64,000 nucleotides of DNA from the NCBI RefSeq assembly GCF_025148445.1, contig NZ_CP102270.1, positions 1,785,001 through 1,849,000 on the forward strand. The letters run 5' to 3'. Below, piece by piece: positions 1 to 9,514 of this stretch. The position numbers and the translations under genes are program-made. Position 1 is the first letter of the stretch, and the number at the start of each line of letters is the position of its first letter. This stretch comes from Eshraghiella crossota (lineage in GTDB: Bacteria > Bacillota > Clostridia > Lachnospirales > Lachnospiraceae). Below the pieces are notes generated by a model that did not search any database, was not told where the DNA came from, and saw only the letters and a list, made by a program, of their open reading frames with translations.

Positions 1-390
1 CACATATATAGCGTCCTGAAGTATGGCAGATTCATCAATCCTTGTTACATAGTGTTTTTTCATGCCGACAGCCGTACAACCGCCCCTTATGTAACCGGTT
101 ACGTTAGTTACATCCTTAAGCGGAAGCATCTCAACTGACTTTTCGCCCACTGCTTTAGCTGCTTTCTTTAAATCAATTTCCTTTTCGATAGGTATTACAA
201 AAACATAATAGTTCTTACTGTGTCCTACAGTTACAAGTGTCTTGTACACCATTTCGTGAGGAAGTCCCAAAGCGTCTGCGGTATGAACACCATCTATAAA
301 CTCATCGCATTCGTAATAACCTGTCTCAAAATTAATACCTTCCGATTCAAGTATACGCATTGCGTTGGTTTTAACTTCTTTTACTGACAT
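1..390 (-). CDS. YbaK/EbsC-type aminoacyl-tRNA deacylase (3' end outside window)
   Basis: The first 130 codons are visible, starting at the ATG at 390; the C-terminus lies beyond position 1. The translation has the YbaK/ProX-like fold pattern: an N-terminal helix (MRILESEGINFETGYYE), then KTLVTVGHSKNYYVFVIP and a lysine-containing GYIRGGCTAVGMKK stretch typical of Cys-tRNA(Pro) deacylases, which hydrolyse mischarged tRNA in the cytosol. Family members are about 155-165 residues, so roughly 30 are missing. It begins one base upstream of the 3' end of the neighbouring amylase gene, so the two are probably co-transcribed. The family call is fairly secure; substrate specificity is not visible. 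Confidence 0.8.
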   Translation of the reverse strand, partial: MSVKEVKTNAMRILESEGINFETGYYECDEFIDGVHTADALGLPHEMVYKTLVTVGHSKNYYVFVIPIEKEIDLKKAAKAVGEKSVEMLPLKDVTNVTGYIRGGCTAVGMKKHYVTRIDESAILQDAIYV

Positions 391-391
391 T

Positions 392-1702
392 TTATTTCAC
401 TAACCTTAAAAAATATGCACTGTTTGGTTTCATTGTAAAACCATTTGCAATATCAACGGTTTCTCCTGTTATCATATTTACTGCTTTATCTGCACCGGCA
501 TTGAAACCAGCCTTAAACTCATTATCATCGATATTAATTCCTACAAGCACTGTCTCTTCTTCTGTCCATCTTCCGAAAACACACTGTCTGTTAGTAAGTA
601 AAAGACTGTAGAAATTGCCGTAATTAAGGGCTTTGCTTTCTTTTTTAACCTTGGCATAGCCTGCAATTATATCGGTAAGTGCGTTTTCTTCGTAGTTTTC
701 AAAATACGGTCTTAACGCAGGGTCTCCCTGTGACTTATCGGCTTTGAAGCCCCATTCACTTCCGTAGTATACGCAAGGAATACCCGGCATACCAAAGATA
801 AATGCATATGCAAGTGGAAGATTTTTCTCATTATTAATTACACTTGCGATTCTTGACACATCATGGTTATCTACAAATGAAAGCATGTGTTTGCCCTTGT
901 AAAGAGTCCATTCTTCCGGTCCGAACTGGCGTAAAAGCGAATGTACTATTTCAAAAAGATTCAAACTGTTAATTGCTGAATGAATACCCTTGTAGCACTC
1001 GTAATTAGTTGCCGAATGAAGCATTCCGTCATTGACAAGCCTGTTGTAATCTCCGTGAACAGTCTCTCCCACAAGGAAGAAATCATTTTTAAGGCTGTCC
1101 GTAAAGCCTCTGAGCCTGTGCATGAAATCAGGGTCAAGACAGTACGCAACGTCAAGTCTTATTCCATCAATTTCAAAATATTCTATCCAGTATTTTACAC
1201 AGTCAAAAAGATAATTTACAACTTCATCATTTTTAAGGTTGAGTTTTACAAGGTCATAATTGCCCTCCCAGCCTTCGTACCAGAGTCCGTCATTCCATGC
1301 ATCATTACCATTAAAATCAATATTAAACCAATAACGATATGGTGAATTTTCCCTGTTCTTGAGAACATCCTGAAATGCAAAATGTCCTCTGCCTACATGG
1401 TTAAATACACCGTCAAGAACTACTTTGATATCATTTTTATGTAATTCATCACATACCTTTTTGAAATCTTCGTTAGTTCCCAGTCTTACATCTATTTTCT
1501 TGTAATCTCTTGTATTGTAACCATGTGTATCGGATTCAAATACAGGTGAAAAATAGATTGCGTTAGCTCCCACTTTTCTGATATGCGGAATCCAGTCAAT
1601 AAATCTTAATATTCCGTGTCTTAATTCTCCGTCATTTTCAAACGGTGCCCCGGTAAATCCTAAAGGATATACCTGATAAAATACACTTTCGTATGCCCAC
1701 AT
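392..1702 (-). CDS. GH13 alpha-amylase family glycoside hydrolase (cyclomaltodextrinase/neopullulanase-like)
   Basis: A 436-residue protein without a signal peptide, so probably cytosolic. All four GH13 conserved regions are present: DGVFNH at 97-102, GIRLD with the nucleophile Asp184, VGE with the acid/base Glu213, and FVDNHD with the transition-state Asp278. The size and compact C-terminal beta domain fit maltodextrin or cyclodextrin hydrolases that degrade imported oligosaccharides. It lies 3 bp downstream of the thioesterase gene and runs straight into the YbaK-like gene, so it sits inside a mixed housekeeping operon rather than a sugar-uptake locus. The exact substrate cannot be told from sequence alone. 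Confidence 0.88.
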   Translation of the reverse strand: MWAYESVFYQVYPLGFTGAPFENDGELRHGILRFIDWIPHIRKVGANAIYFSPVFESDTHGYNTRDYKKIDVRLGTNEDFKKVCDELHKNDIKVVLDGVFNHVGRGHFAFQDVLKNRENSPYRYWFNIDFNGNDAWNDGLWYEGWEGNYDLVKLNLKNDEVVNYLFDCVKYWIEYFEIDGIRLDVAYCLDPDFMHRLRGFTDSLKNDFFLVGETVHGDYNRLVNDGMLHSATNYECYKGIHSAINSLNLFEIVHSLLRQFGPEEWTLYKGKHMLSFVDNHDVSRIASVINNEKNLPLAYAFIFGMPGIPCVYYGSEWGFKADKSQGDPALRPYFENYEENALTDIIAGYAKVKKESKALNYGNFYSLLLTNRQCVFGRWTEEETVLVGINIDDNEFKAGFNAGADKAVNMITGETVDIANGFTMKPNSAYFLRLVK

Positions 1703-1705
1703 AGC

Positions 1706-2122
1706 TTATTCCTCTGCTGCCTTTTCAAATCTGTTGTAAAGGTCTTCTCTTTCTCTTTTTAAATTAATAGGTTTAAATGTCTTATCGTCAACAAAACAAT
1801 GGGAACTTTCTCCGGTTACACGGATCTGTCCGTCATTCTTGTCAACCACTTCGTAAGCCAGTTCGATAATTATGCCATTAAATTTTTTAATCCATGTTTT
1901 AACAATAACATCATCATCAAATTTGGCAGGAGATTTATATTTGCATGAAACAGATACAACCGGAATCTGAATTCCTTCTTCTTCCATATGACGATATGAT
2001 ATATCATTGTCACGCATAAATTCAACCCTGGCTTCTTCAAACCATCTTATATAATTAGAATGATGAACTACACCCATCTTGTCTGTCTCATAATATTTTA
2101 CCTGTCTTTCATAGTTATACAT
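1706..2122 (-). CDS. YbgC/FadM-like acyl-CoA thioesterase (hotdog fold)
   Basis: 138 residues from the ATG at 2122, preferred because GGAG lies 8 bases upstream; an upstream in-frame start at 2152 would extend far into queH. The N-terminus has the 4-hydroxybenzoyl-CoA thioesterase signature: YYETDKMGVVHHSNYIRWFE, with the catalytic Asp in TDKMG. Such enzymes hydrolyse short or medium acyl-CoA thioesters in the cytosol. The gene overlaps the end of queH by 8 bases, indicating translational coupling, and is followed 3 bp later by the amylase. Its physiological acyl substrate is unknown. Confidence 0.85.
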   Translation of the reverse strand: MYNYERQVKYYETDKMGVVHHSNYIRWFEEARVEFMRDNDISYRHMEEEGIQIPVVSVSCKYKSPAKFDDDVIVKTWIKKFNGIIIELAYEVVDKNDGQIRVTGESSHCFVDDKTFKPINLKREREDLYNRFEKAAEE

Positions 2123-2732
2123 TCTCTTTGTCTCCATTCTTTGAAAATACACATCCGCAGAAATTCTGTCTGTATAGATTATATTCCTTTGACAGCTCTA
2201 TGGACTGCTTGTAGCCTTCCTTCTTTTTAAAATCCGAAGGCAGGTGTCTGACGCCGTATTCTGCTTCAAGTTTTTTACCTATTTCGTTAATCTTGTCAGC
2301 ATTTTTTAAAGGGCTTATTGATAAAGTTGTAGTAAAATAATCTGCACCTGTCTTTCTGGCATATTCAGCTGCTTCTCTCATTCTCATTTCGTAACATATA
2401 AAGCACCGTTCTCCGCCCTCAGGCACATTTTCCAGTCCTTTAACGGCTTCATAAAACTCTGATGGTTCATATCTGCCCTCTAACATAGTAACAGGATACT
2501 TAAATTCCATCTCTTCGATAAGTCTTTTCTGTTCCGCAACACGCTTTTCGTATTCCTCCTTAGGAGATATATTAGGATTAAAATACAAAAGAGTGATTTT
2601 AAAATATTCCGATAGATACTTTAAAACATAGCTGCTGCAGGGTGCGCAGCAACTATGAAGCACTAAAGTCCCGGGTGTATCCATAGTTTCAAGCAGTCTG
2701 TCTAACTCCTTCTGATAATTCTGTGTTCCCAT
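2115..2732 (-). CDS. queH: Epoxyqueuosine reductase QueH
   Basis: 205 residues of the QueH (former DUF208) family, which reduces epoxyqueuosine to queuosine in the wobble position of GUN-decoding tRNAs. Visible metal/cluster ligands are the paired cysteines in HSCCAPC (28, 29, 32), CFIC (110, 113) and the C-terminal NFCGCVF (192, 194), matching the diagnostic cysteine pattern of the family. Full length for the family. It is the first gene of the run queH-thioesterase-amylase-YbaK, reading away from lspA, with a possible promoter at 2797-2826. Confidence 0.9.
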   Translation of the reverse strand: MGTQNYQKELDRLLETMDTPGTLVLHSCCAPCSSYVLKYLSEYFKITLLYFNPNISPKEEYEKRVAEQKRLIEEMEFKYPVTMLEGRYEPSEFYEAVKGLENVPEGGERCFICYEMRMREAAEYARKTGADYFTTTLSISPLKNADKINEIGKKLEAEYGVRHLPSDFKKKEGYKQSIELSKEYNLYRQNFCGCVFSKNGDKENV

Positions 2733-2796
2733 TTACCGCTCCATAATATTTGTTCATTGTTTGTTAACTATTTAATCACATTTTATCTACATTTGT

Positions 2797-2826
2797 ATTA
2801 TACACTAAAGTAGTAATGAAGTTGAA
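2797..2826 (-). promoter_or_regulatory. Possible promoter of the queH operon
   Basis: On the minus strand a perfect TATAAT (2797-2802) lies about 65 bases upstream of queH. The matching -35 is poor (TTCAAC at 2821-2826, 18-base spacer), so the call rests mostly on the -10 and on position. Confidence 0.35.
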
Positions 2827-2863
2827 AACCTTTTCATAATTATTTTTTTCTTTTTCATAAATG

Positions 2864-2888
2864 CCCGGTAGTTGGTAATACTACCGGG
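2864..2888. repeat. Unassigned 9-bp hairpin in the queH-lspA gap
   Basis: Perfect inverted repeat CCCGGTAGT / ACTACCGGG with a 7-base loop. It is followed by CCCTCCTTTT on the plus strand but has no T-tract on the minus strand, where the flanking genes lie. It could be a processing hairpin or a plus-strand terminator for an unseen transcript. Confidence 0.5.
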
Positions 2889-2970
2889 CCCTCCTTTTAT
2901 ATTAACATAAATAATTTATTACCTAATTGCTTTGATGTCAATACCAAAGACCTCGCGGCACCATTTTATA

Positions 2971-3003
2971 AAAAGAACTTCCGGACACTTAACTGTCCGG
3001 AAG
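2971..3003 (-). terminator. Rho-independent terminator of lspA operon
   Basis: Minus strand: 9-bp stem TTCCGGACA / TGTCCGGAA with a 6-base loop (2979-3002) followed by GTTCTTTTT, immediately after the lspA stop. Confidence 0.85.
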
Positions 3004-3014
3004 CTCTTAATTTA

Positions 3015-3497
3015 TTATTTTTTATTATTCTTCTTACTCTTCTTACTGTCTGAATTAATCATGTAAAGCACTGTGCCGATAAATATGCTGAAATCTGCAA
3101 TATTATATGTCATGCGCTCCATTCTGTCTGATTTATCCATATTAAACTGGATGTAATCTACAACCTTTCCACGAATACATCTGTCTGCCACATTGGAAAG
3201 TGCTCCCCCGATAATCAGGGCTGCCCCAAGCTTTCTGTTGATTCTTCCTTTTTTTGAGAAAAATAACGGAAGTGAAAGTATCAGAAATATCACAAGTACA
3301 AGGGATGATATTTTCTTAACCTTTGCCGGGTCCTCGTCCAACACATTGGCCGCCATGCCTTCATTAAAGGTTCTTACTATCTTAACTTTTCCTTTAAACT
3401 TTTCAATTGGGAAACCGGCTTCCGGTATCTCCAATATCTTAGCCTTAATAATCAAATCAGCCACAAGGACAACCAGTATGACAACTATGTATACCAT
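3015..3497 (-). CDS. lspA: Lipoprotein signal peptidase II
   Basis: 160-residue membrane aspartyl protease that removes signal peptides from prolipoproteins after lipidation. Four hydrophobic segments are visible. The catalytic motifs are GGALSNVADR (Asp105) and YNIADFSI (Asp135); the NEGMA motif replaces the more common NxGAAF near residue 45. Start has GGAG 8 bases upstream. It is followed by a strong terminator and lies 22 bp downstream of the large chemotaxis receptor gene, so it may share that transcript. A substrate, the lipoprotein encoded at 48344-49576, is in this same window. Confidence 0.92.
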   Translation of the reverse strand: MVYIVVILVVLVADLIIKAKILEIPEAGFPIEKFKGKVKIVRTFNEGMAANVLDEDPAKVKKISSLVLVIFLILSLPLFFSKKGRINRKLGAALIIGGALSNVADRCIRGKVVDYIQFNMDKSDRMERMTYNIADFSIFIGTVLYMINSDSKKSKKNNKK

Positions 3498-3519
3498 GCT
3501 CTACACTCCATTTAATATA

Positions 3520-5643
3520 CTACTCTACTTTAAATACACTTACGCTGTTCTCAAGATTGTCGGCAAGTTCATTAAGCTTATTAGCCGATGATGCAAGTTC
3601 TAACATCATTGAAGTAAGTTCTTCGATTGATGCCATAGTTTCTTCAGTAGCAGCAGCATTTTCTTCAGATACTGCAGAAAGTGATTCGATAACCTCTACA
3701 ATCTTATTCTTGCTAGCGTCAAGTTCATTACTTTCATCGCTGATACCATTAATCTGATCCATTGACTTCGCAACGCCATCTCTTACTGTTCCGAAGATTG
3801 ACTTAGTCTCATGAATCTTCCTTTCCTGATCTGATACTGCACTCTTGACTTCTTCCATAATCTTAACTGTCTTATTGGATTCAACTGTAAGACCGTCTAT
3901 TATTTGCTGAATCTTAACTGCCGACTGGTTAGACTGTTCTGCAAGTTTCTGTATCTCTGATGCAACAACTGCAAATCCTCGTCCTGCTTCACCTGCTCTT
4001 GCCGCTTCAATACTTGCATTTAGAGAGAGAAGGTTGGTCTGTGATGCTATATTGGTAATTATCTCAACTGCCTGTCCGATTTCTTTTGCGGAAACATTGG
4101 TAGCTTCTGTCTGTGTTGCTATAAGTTCAACGGCTTTACTTGTCTTAGCTGTTGTCTCATCAAGGTCGCCCATAATATTCTGCGCATTATTCTCAGCATT
4201 ACCCATATTGGCTGCTGTGGCTGATAATACATCTACTTCTTCAACAACATGTTTGATAAGTGAACCGATGTTGTCAACGTGTTCTACTGCTGACTGTGTC
4301 TCATCCGCCTGTGATGATGCACCTGCTGCAATTTCTTCGATTGCATGGCTGATACCTTCTACGGTTCTGGTTGACTGGTTAGACATTGTGTCAACATTGT
4401 CAGATGCTTTCTTAACAACGGATACAGATTCCTTGATTTGACCGATAACCTTTGTAAATCTGTCACGCAATACCTGTGTTGTTCTTGCTATGTTACCGAT
4501 TTCGTCTTTACGCTTAAGGTCTGAATCGTCAAATGTTACAGTAAGATCACCTGTGGACATTGTATCAAGTGCCTTATCTATTCTCTTCATGGTCTTAGAC
4601 ATCTGTCTTGCAAGAATTGTAACAATTACAAGTGATACAAGGAATACTGCACTGAGTCCGATAACCGATGTCTTGGTCTTATCTGCTATTCTCTGTGTAT
4701 CGCCTGTTGTCTCGATACCTACATAGATCATTCCTACTACATCGCCATCTTCGCCGTCTGAGTACAATGGAAGATAGCATACATAATAGTCGGCTCTGTT
4801 AAGCCTTTCCTCACCATAGTAAGTATTGCCTTCCATAACCGTGTTGTAAATATTTTCTTCTGCCTTATTGCCCAATGTTCTTCTGCCATTGACATCCATA
4901 ATAGATGTTATTTTGATTTCATTGCCATAGTAAAGGGCTGATTCAATTCCTGTCTCTTTCTTAAGTGTATCAAGCAAGGAATTATTACCTGTAAGTCTTG
5001 TCTCTCCTTTGAAAAGGGTTCCCGAACCGTCCACCATATATTCGCCTTCATATCCGTAAACATACGCACTCTTGATTGCTGAAGCAGCTGTCTGTAAAGT
5101 GGTTGTTCTGTCCTCTTCAATAGTCTTTTCAATGAAATCCCTTGTGAAAAGAAGTGAAATGGCAAACATAAATGTAAGAGGAAGAATCGTACATATAAGG
5201 ATACGGAACATAAATGATATTCCTTTTTTAGCCTCTTTGACTTTCTCTATTACTTCTTCCGCCTTTTCTTCGCCGACAAGATTATCAAGTATCTCCATCT
5301 TTTTCTTGTCCCTGCGTTCTTTTCTCTTGCGACACTTATCTTTAACCTTAGTCTTAATATCTTCACCGGCTGTGCTTTCTTCTATAACTTCTCCGGAAGT
5401 CTCTTCCGTTGACGCCTGTTTATCAGACTCCTTACATTCCTTAGTCTTAGGCTTCTTCTCTTTCTTTGGCTTAGGTTCTTTCTTATTCTTAGCCGCTTTT
5501 TCCTTTTCTCCTTTATTATTATCTGCCTCTGTATCAGTTGTTAATTCTGAATCATTGACTGTTGATAAATCCTGTTCTGTATTATCTTCCATTACCTTAT
5601 TAACTTCTTCATCAAGGTCCTCTCTGTTGTAGTTATCACTCAT
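3520..5643 (-). CDS. Transmembrane methyl-accepting chemotaxis protein
   Basis: 707 residues. About 130 N-terminal residues are cytoplasmic and extremely Lys/Glu-rich, which is unusual for a receptor; then TM1 near 141-166, an extracellular single-Cache-like sensor, TM2 near 325-348, a HAMP linker, and a signalling coiled coil with the family tip ([20 protein letters not shown]) that binds CheA/CheW. The ligand is not predictable. GGAG lies 8 bases before the ATG. Together with the soluble receptor at 7471-8121 it suggests a motile or formerly motile organism, although no flagellar genes are in the window. Confidence 0.9.
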   Translation of the reverse strand: MSDNYNREDLDEEVNKVMEDNTEQDLSTVNDSELTTDTEADNNKGEKEKAAKNKKEPKPKKEKKPKTKECKESDKQASTEETSGEVIEESTAGEDIKTKVKDKCRKRKERRDKKKMEILDNLVGEEKAEEVIEKVKEAKKGISFMFRILICTILPLTFMFAISLLFTRDFIEKTIEEDRTTTLQTAASAIKSAYVYGYEGEYMVDGSGTLFKGETRLTGNNSLLDTLKKETGIESALYYGNEIKITSIMDVNGRRTLGNKAEENIYNTVMEGNTYYGEERLNRADYYVCYLPLYSDGEDGDVVGMIYVGIETTGDTQRIADKTKTSVIGLSAVFLVSLVIVTILARQMSKTMKRIDKALDTMSTGDLTVTFDDSDLKRKDEIGNIARTTQVLRDRFTKVIGQIKESVSVVKKASDNVDTMSNQSTRTVEGISHAIEEIAAGASSQADETQSAVEHVDNIGSLIKHVVEEVDVLSATAANMGNAENNAQNIMGDLDETTAKTSKAVELIATQTEATNVSAKEIGQAVEIITNIASQTNLLSLNASIEAARAGEAGRGFAVVASEIQKLAEQSNQSAVKIQQIIDGLTVESNKTVKIMEEVKSAVSDQERKIHETKSIFGTVRDGVAKSMDQINGISDESNELDASKNKIVEVIESLSAVSEENAAATEETMASIEELTSMMLELASSANKLNELADNLENSVSVFKVE

Positions 5644-5728
5644 AATTACTTCTCCTTTGACGTTGGTAAATATGAGTATATTTTACTATACTTGTATATT
5701 ATTTGCAATAAAATACCATCATTTTTAC

Positions 5729-7138
5729 CTATTTTTCTTTTCCAAGTCGTATCCTGAACAGTTTACGTTTTAACATATTCCAGTTAAAAGGAATAATAGG
5801 ATATATATAACTTTTTTCTGATATTGTTCTGTTAAACACAAGGCACAAAATAAAAATCAGAATGCCTGCAGTAAATCCCCAGATATTAAAAAACCATGTC
5901 AGAACAAGTATTATTAATCTGAAAAATTTAATGGCATAACCTATTTCAAAACTTGCCTGTGTATACGTTCCTATTGACACAAATGCCATATATAACATGC
6001 TTTCCGGGTCAAACCAGCCCGAGCTTACCGCATATTCGCCTACAACTATACCTGCAATTACACTTAACGGTGTTGACAAAAGAGTCGGTGTATTCACCGC
6101 AGCGAGACGTAATCCGTCAATGGCAAATTCCAATATAAAAAGCTGCAAAAGCACGGGTACCGTTGAACTATGTTCTTCTATCAATACAAATTTCAGCCAT
6201 TCCGGCACACTTCCGGGATTGTTTAATAACAGCACCCACACCGGCGTAAGAATAAGTGAAAAAACAGCTATGCAGTATCTCGACAGTTTAAGGTAGGTTC
6301 CCGTTACCGGTGGGAAATAATAATCGTCCGCTTCTTCAGCTATATCAAAAATAGATGTGGGAAGAATCATTACTGCCGGAGAATTATCGATTAAAACAAC
6401 TATATTGCCGTCAAAAACCGCCGCTGCCGCCGAATCAGGTCTTTCCGTGTATTTGAATTTCGGAAATGGATTGATATAGCTTCCCTTTAAAAGGGTTTCG
6501 GCAAGGCTTTCAATATTCATGGTAAGCGCATCAACATTAATGGTTTTAATTCGTTTTTTAATATTGTCAAGGAGTTTTTTGTCCGCCAGTCCGTCAATAT
6601 AAGCAATAGCAATATCGGTTTTTGAAAGTCTTCCCGCACTTAATGCCTCTACCCTGAAATCTTTAGTCCTTACCCTGCGCCTTATAAGGCCCACATTGCC
6701 TGCAATGGATTCCACAAAACCGTCCCTTGAGCCTCGTAGCACCCTGTTTTTCCATGGCTCCGATACACTTCTTGAAGGGTACGTCCTGCAGTCAATCAGA
6801 AAAACATTATCAAACCCCTCCAAAAACATAACCACCATTCCCTGCATAAGCGGCACGATTGATTTAACAGGGCTGTATTCCACATCCACCTCGATATGCG
6901 GGATTAAATCTGCCATTTCATCAGCTGACCCAGGTATGTCGTCTTCTTTCAAATCCGAGAAATACTCCAGAAGTTTTTCCATAAGCTCATCTTTAGTAAA
7001 GCTGTCTATCATAAAAAGCGTTGCTTTTTTCCCTGCTATTTTAATTTTTTTCACTATCATGTCAAAGTTTTTATCAGGCTGTACCAGCTCTCCAAAATAT
7101 TTTACATTTTCTTCAAAATTGTCACTATATTTTTCCAT
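5729..7138 (-). CDS. Spore germination protein, GerA/SpoVAF family
   Basis: 469 residues from the ATG at 7138, chosen because GGGGAG lies 7 bases upstream; an upstream TTG in frame is less likely. The N-terminal half is soluble, then YTERPDSAAAAVFDGNIVV and PTSIFDI motifs typical of GerAA and SpoVAF, followed by about five membrane segments. SpoVAF-type proteins sit in the spore inner membrane and modulate calcium-dipicolinate release or germinant response. No gerAB/gerAC or spoVA genes are adjacent, which favours an SpoVAF-like orphan over a complete nutrient receptor. An inverted repeat (CTTGCC/GGCAAG) surrounds the ribosome-binding site. Confidence 0.8.
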   Translation of the reverse strand: MEKYSDNFEENVKYFGELVQPDKNFDMIVKKIKIAGKKATLFMIDSFTKDELMEKLLEYFSDLKEDDIPGSADEMADLIPHIEVDVEYSPVKSIVPLMQGMVVMFLEGFDNVFLIDCRTYPSRSVSEPWKNRVLRGSRDGFVESIAGNVGLIRRRVRTKDFRVEALSAGRLSKTDIAIAYIDGLADKKLLDNIKKRIKTINVDALTMNIESLAETLLKGSYINPFPKFKYTERPDSAAAAVFDGNIVVLIDNSPAVMILPTSIFDIAEEADDYYFPPVTGTYLKLSRYCIAVFSLILTPVWVLLLNNPGSVPEWLKFVLIEEHSSTVPVLLQLFILEFAIDGLRLAAVNTPTLLSTPLSVIAGIVVGEYAVSSGWFDPESMLYMAFVSIGTYTQASFEIGYAIKFFRLIILVLTWFFNIWGFTAGILIFILCLVFNRTISEKSYIYPIIPFNWNMLKRKLFRIRLGKEK

Positions 7139-7251
7139 AAAAAAACTCCCCGGCAAGTATTATTAATAGCTTGCCCGGAAGTTCCGGTAATATTCCTAAT
7201 TTTCTGCACTTTTGGAAAAGATTTGTGAGGGGGTGCCACAACTCTACACAC

Positions 7252-7284
7252 AAAAAAACCTCCGTCCACATTCCGTGAACGGAG
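7252..7284 (-). terminator. Terminator downstream of tRNA-Trp
   Basis: Minus strand: stem CTCCGT / ACGGAG around a 13-base loop, followed by GTTTTTTTG. It lies directly after the tRNA, before the germination gene. Confidence 0.85.
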
Positions 7285-7295
7285 ATCTGATATAA

Positions 7296-7368
7296 CAGGG
7301 GCAGTAGGATTCGAACCCACGACCTGCGGTTTTGGAGACCGATATTCTACCAGCTGAACTATACCCCT
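7296..7368 (-). tRNA. tRNA-Trp (anticodon CCA)
   Basis: 73 nt, minus strand. It folds as a standard cloverleaf: acceptor AGGGGTA/TGCCCCT with discriminator G, D-arm with AGCTGGTAGA, anticodon stem TCGGT/ACCGC with loop CTCCAAA, and T-arm GTGGGTTCGAATCCTAC. CCA is not encoded. It has its own promoter (7399-7427) and terminator (7252-7284), so it is a single-gene unit. Confidence 0.97.
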
Positions 7369-7398
7369 ATACAGTGGCTGTAAAAACGCCACCTGTAT

Positions 7399-7427
7399 TT
7401 TATATCATATATTTGGAATAATTGCAA
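7399..7427 (-). promoter_or_regulatory. Promoter of tRNA-Trp
   Basis: Minus strand: -35 TTGCAA (7422-7427), 17-base spacer, -10 TATAAA (7399-7404), about 30 bases upstream of the mature tRNA 5' end. Confidence 0.7.
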
Positions 7428-7470
7428 GCATAAAATAAATTAATTTTCGTATTTTGTGTCCTGCTTTGTA

Positions 7471-8121
7471 TTATTCTGCAACTTTTTCTGCTGATTCTTC
7501 TGAATCAGATTCAAGGCTGTCCCTGACATTATTAACGATGTCTCTCTGAACGGCTATTTCATGTTCCATTCCTCTTGATTCGTCATTGGCAACTGTAGCA
7601 GCGTCAAGGATTTTGTTGAGGAGTGACTCTATCTGCATTGCCTTTTCATTCTGCTCAACGGAATGTTTGTAAATATCAGCCATAGCGTCAACTGTTATTT
7701 TGGCAAATTCCCTTACGTGCTCGACTGTGTCTGTAATATCCTTTGATGATTTGGTTGACTGAGCGGCAAGTCCTCCGACTTCCTTGGCAACAACGGCAAA
7801 TCCACGTCCGGCTTCACCTGCTCTTGCAGCTTCAATGCTGGCGTTAAGGGAAAGGATGTTGGTTCTTCCTGCAATCTTACCGACTGCTGTGGCAAATTCC
7901 TGAATGGTATCGGAAAATTCCTCTAAGTTCTTGATATTCTCTGTTGAAGTCTTGATAAGTTCATTCAGTTCTCCAATATTATCAACGATTTCTTTAATAT
8001 TGGTAATTCCTTCCTTAACAAGGTTAAGTGATGTATCTGAAGAATTAATAACATCAAATGCGTGTTTTTCAACTCTTGTCTGTGATTCATCTAGTTCATT
8101 AATAGTCTTCTTTAAATCCAT
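7471..8121 (-). CDS. Soluble methyl-accepting chemotaxis signalling-domain protein
   Basis: 216 residues consisting almost only of an MCP signalling coiled coil: the hairpin tip [20 protein letters not shown] lies near residues 84-104, with heptad helices on both sides. No transmembrane segment, HAMP or recognisable sensor domain is present, so it is a cytoplasmic receptor, perhaps one that joins membrane arrays or senses through other proteins. It is 15 bp downstream of radA and may be co-transcribed with it. Length is short for the family but the reading frame is intact with a normal start. Confidence 0.85.
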   Translation of the reverse strand: MDLKKTINELDESQTRVEKHAFDVINSSDTSLNLVKEGITNIKEIVDNIGELNELIKTSTENIKNLEEFSDTIQEFATAVGKIAGRTNILSLNASIEAARAGEAGRGFAVVAKEVGGLAAQSTKSSKDITDTVEHVREFAKITVDAMADIYKHSVEQNEKAMQIESLLNKILDAATVANDESRGMEHEIAVQRDIVNNVRDSLESDSEESAEKVAE

Positions 8122-8136
8122 AATAATACCTCTTTC

Positions 8137-9501
8137 CTACAGCCCGATATTACTCAATTCGGATACTGATTTTATTCCAATTAATTTAATCCTGTCTTCT
8201 TTGCCGATTGATTTAAGACAGGCATAAGGAAGAATACATTCTTCATAGCCTAGCTTGACAGCCTCCTGAACACGCTGTTTTGCCTGACTTACGGCTCTTA
8301 CTTCTCCTGTAAGGCCAACCTCTCCGAAGCAGAGTGTTTTGCTGCCTATAGGTCTGTTCTTAAATCCTGACATTATTGCAAGCACAATTCCAAGGTCTAA
8401 TCCGGGTTCACTGACCTTAAGACCTCCGGCGACATTAAGATAAGCGTCACAGCCGGATAACTGCAGACCAATTTTTTTCTCAAGCACAGCCATCAGTAAA
8501 TTCATCCTGTTATAATCGGCACCCGCCGCAGTTCTTCTGGGGAGTCCGAAATTAGTATGGCATACAAGTGCCTGTATTTCTACAAGAATAGGTCTTGTTC
8601 CTTCCATAAGGCATACAACCACAGAACCCGGCTCGCCCTCCGGCCTGCCGCTCAGCATAAACTCTGATGGGTTAAGTACCTCACGGAGTCCATCCTGGCA
8701 CATCTCGAAAACACCAATCTCATTGGTGGCTCCAAAACGATTCTTAACAGCTCTTATGATACGGTAATTCTCGCTTCGCTCACCTTCAAAATACAGAACA
8801 GTATCTACCATGTGTTCCAATACTCTCGGTCCGGCGACAACACCCTCCTTGGTAACATGTCCCACAATAAAAACTGTAATCGAAAGTCCTTTGGCAATCT
8901 GAAGGAGAACATTAGTGGATTCTCTTACCTGTCCGACACTTCCCGGTGCTGACTCACTGGTCTCACAGTACATTGTCTGGATAGAATCTATAACTACCAT
9001 ATCGGGGGCAAAATTTCTGATTGCATCGCTTATCTTAGCAAGATTAGTCTCGCAGAGCAGATAAAAATTATCCGGCATAGTGCCGATTCTGTCAGCTCTC
9101 ATCTTAATCTGTCGTAAAGACTCCTCGCCGGATACATATAATACCTTCCTATCGGCGGATACATTCTTACATACCTGTAAAAGAATGGTTGACTTGCCGA
9201 TTCCCGGATCTCCTCCTACAAGAACCATTGAACCGGTCACGATACCGCCACCGAGAACCCGGTCAAGTTCCGCAAGTCCAGATGTAAAACGGTTCTCCGA
9301 TTCAGTATCTATCTGGGACACTCTTACGGGAACAGCCTGCCCACCCTGTGTAAGAACAGAAATTCCTTTCTTAACAGAACTCTCTACAGGAGCCTCCACA
9401 AGTGTGTTCCACTGTCCGCAGCCCGGACACTGTCCCATCCATTTAGATGTCTCATAGCCGCATTCTTTACAGAAAAATGCTGTACTTCTGCTCTTAGCCA
9501 T
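8137..9501 (-). CDS. radA: DNA repair protein RadA
   Basis: 454 residues, full length. N-terminal four-cysteine zinc finger (Cys11, 14, 25, 28), RecA-like ATPase with Walker A GGDPGIGKST (about 95-104), the RadA-specific KNRFG motif (about 253-257), and a C-terminal Lon-protease-like domain. RadA promotes branch migration of recombination intermediates. In many Firmicutes radA lies next to clpC, as here, where it is separated from clpC only by the 136-residue gene. Confidence 0.95.
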   Translation of the reverse strand: MAKSRSTAFFCKECGYETSKWMGQCPGCGQWNTLVEAPVESSVKKGISVLTQGGQAVPVRVSQIDTESENRFTSGLAELDRVLGGGIVTGSMVLVGGDPGIGKSTILLQVCKNVSADRKVLYVSGEESLRQIKMRADRIGTMPDNFYLLCETNLAKISDAIRNFAPDMVVIDSIQTMYCETSESAPGSVGQVRESTNVLLQIAKGLSITVFIVGHVTKEGVVAGPRVLEHMVDTVLYFEGERSENYRIIRAVKNRFGATNEIGVFEMCQDGLREVLNPSEFMLSGRPEGEPGSVVVCLMEGTRPILVEIQALVCHTNFGLPRRTAAGADYNRMNLLMAVLEKKIGLQLSGCDAYLNVAGGLKVSEPGLDLGIVLAIMSGFKNRPIGSKTLCFGEVGLTGEVRAVSQAKQRVQEAVKLGYEECILPYACLKSIGKEDRIKLIGIKSVSELSNIGL

Positions 9502-9514
9502 TCTTCACCTTCTG

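Noticed and set aside
5072-5632. 186-codon plus-strand frame opposite the chemotaxis receptor
   Set aside because: It mirrors the Lys/Glu-rich N-terminus of the receptor gene, giving a Ser/Phe/Leu-rich translation with no start signal.
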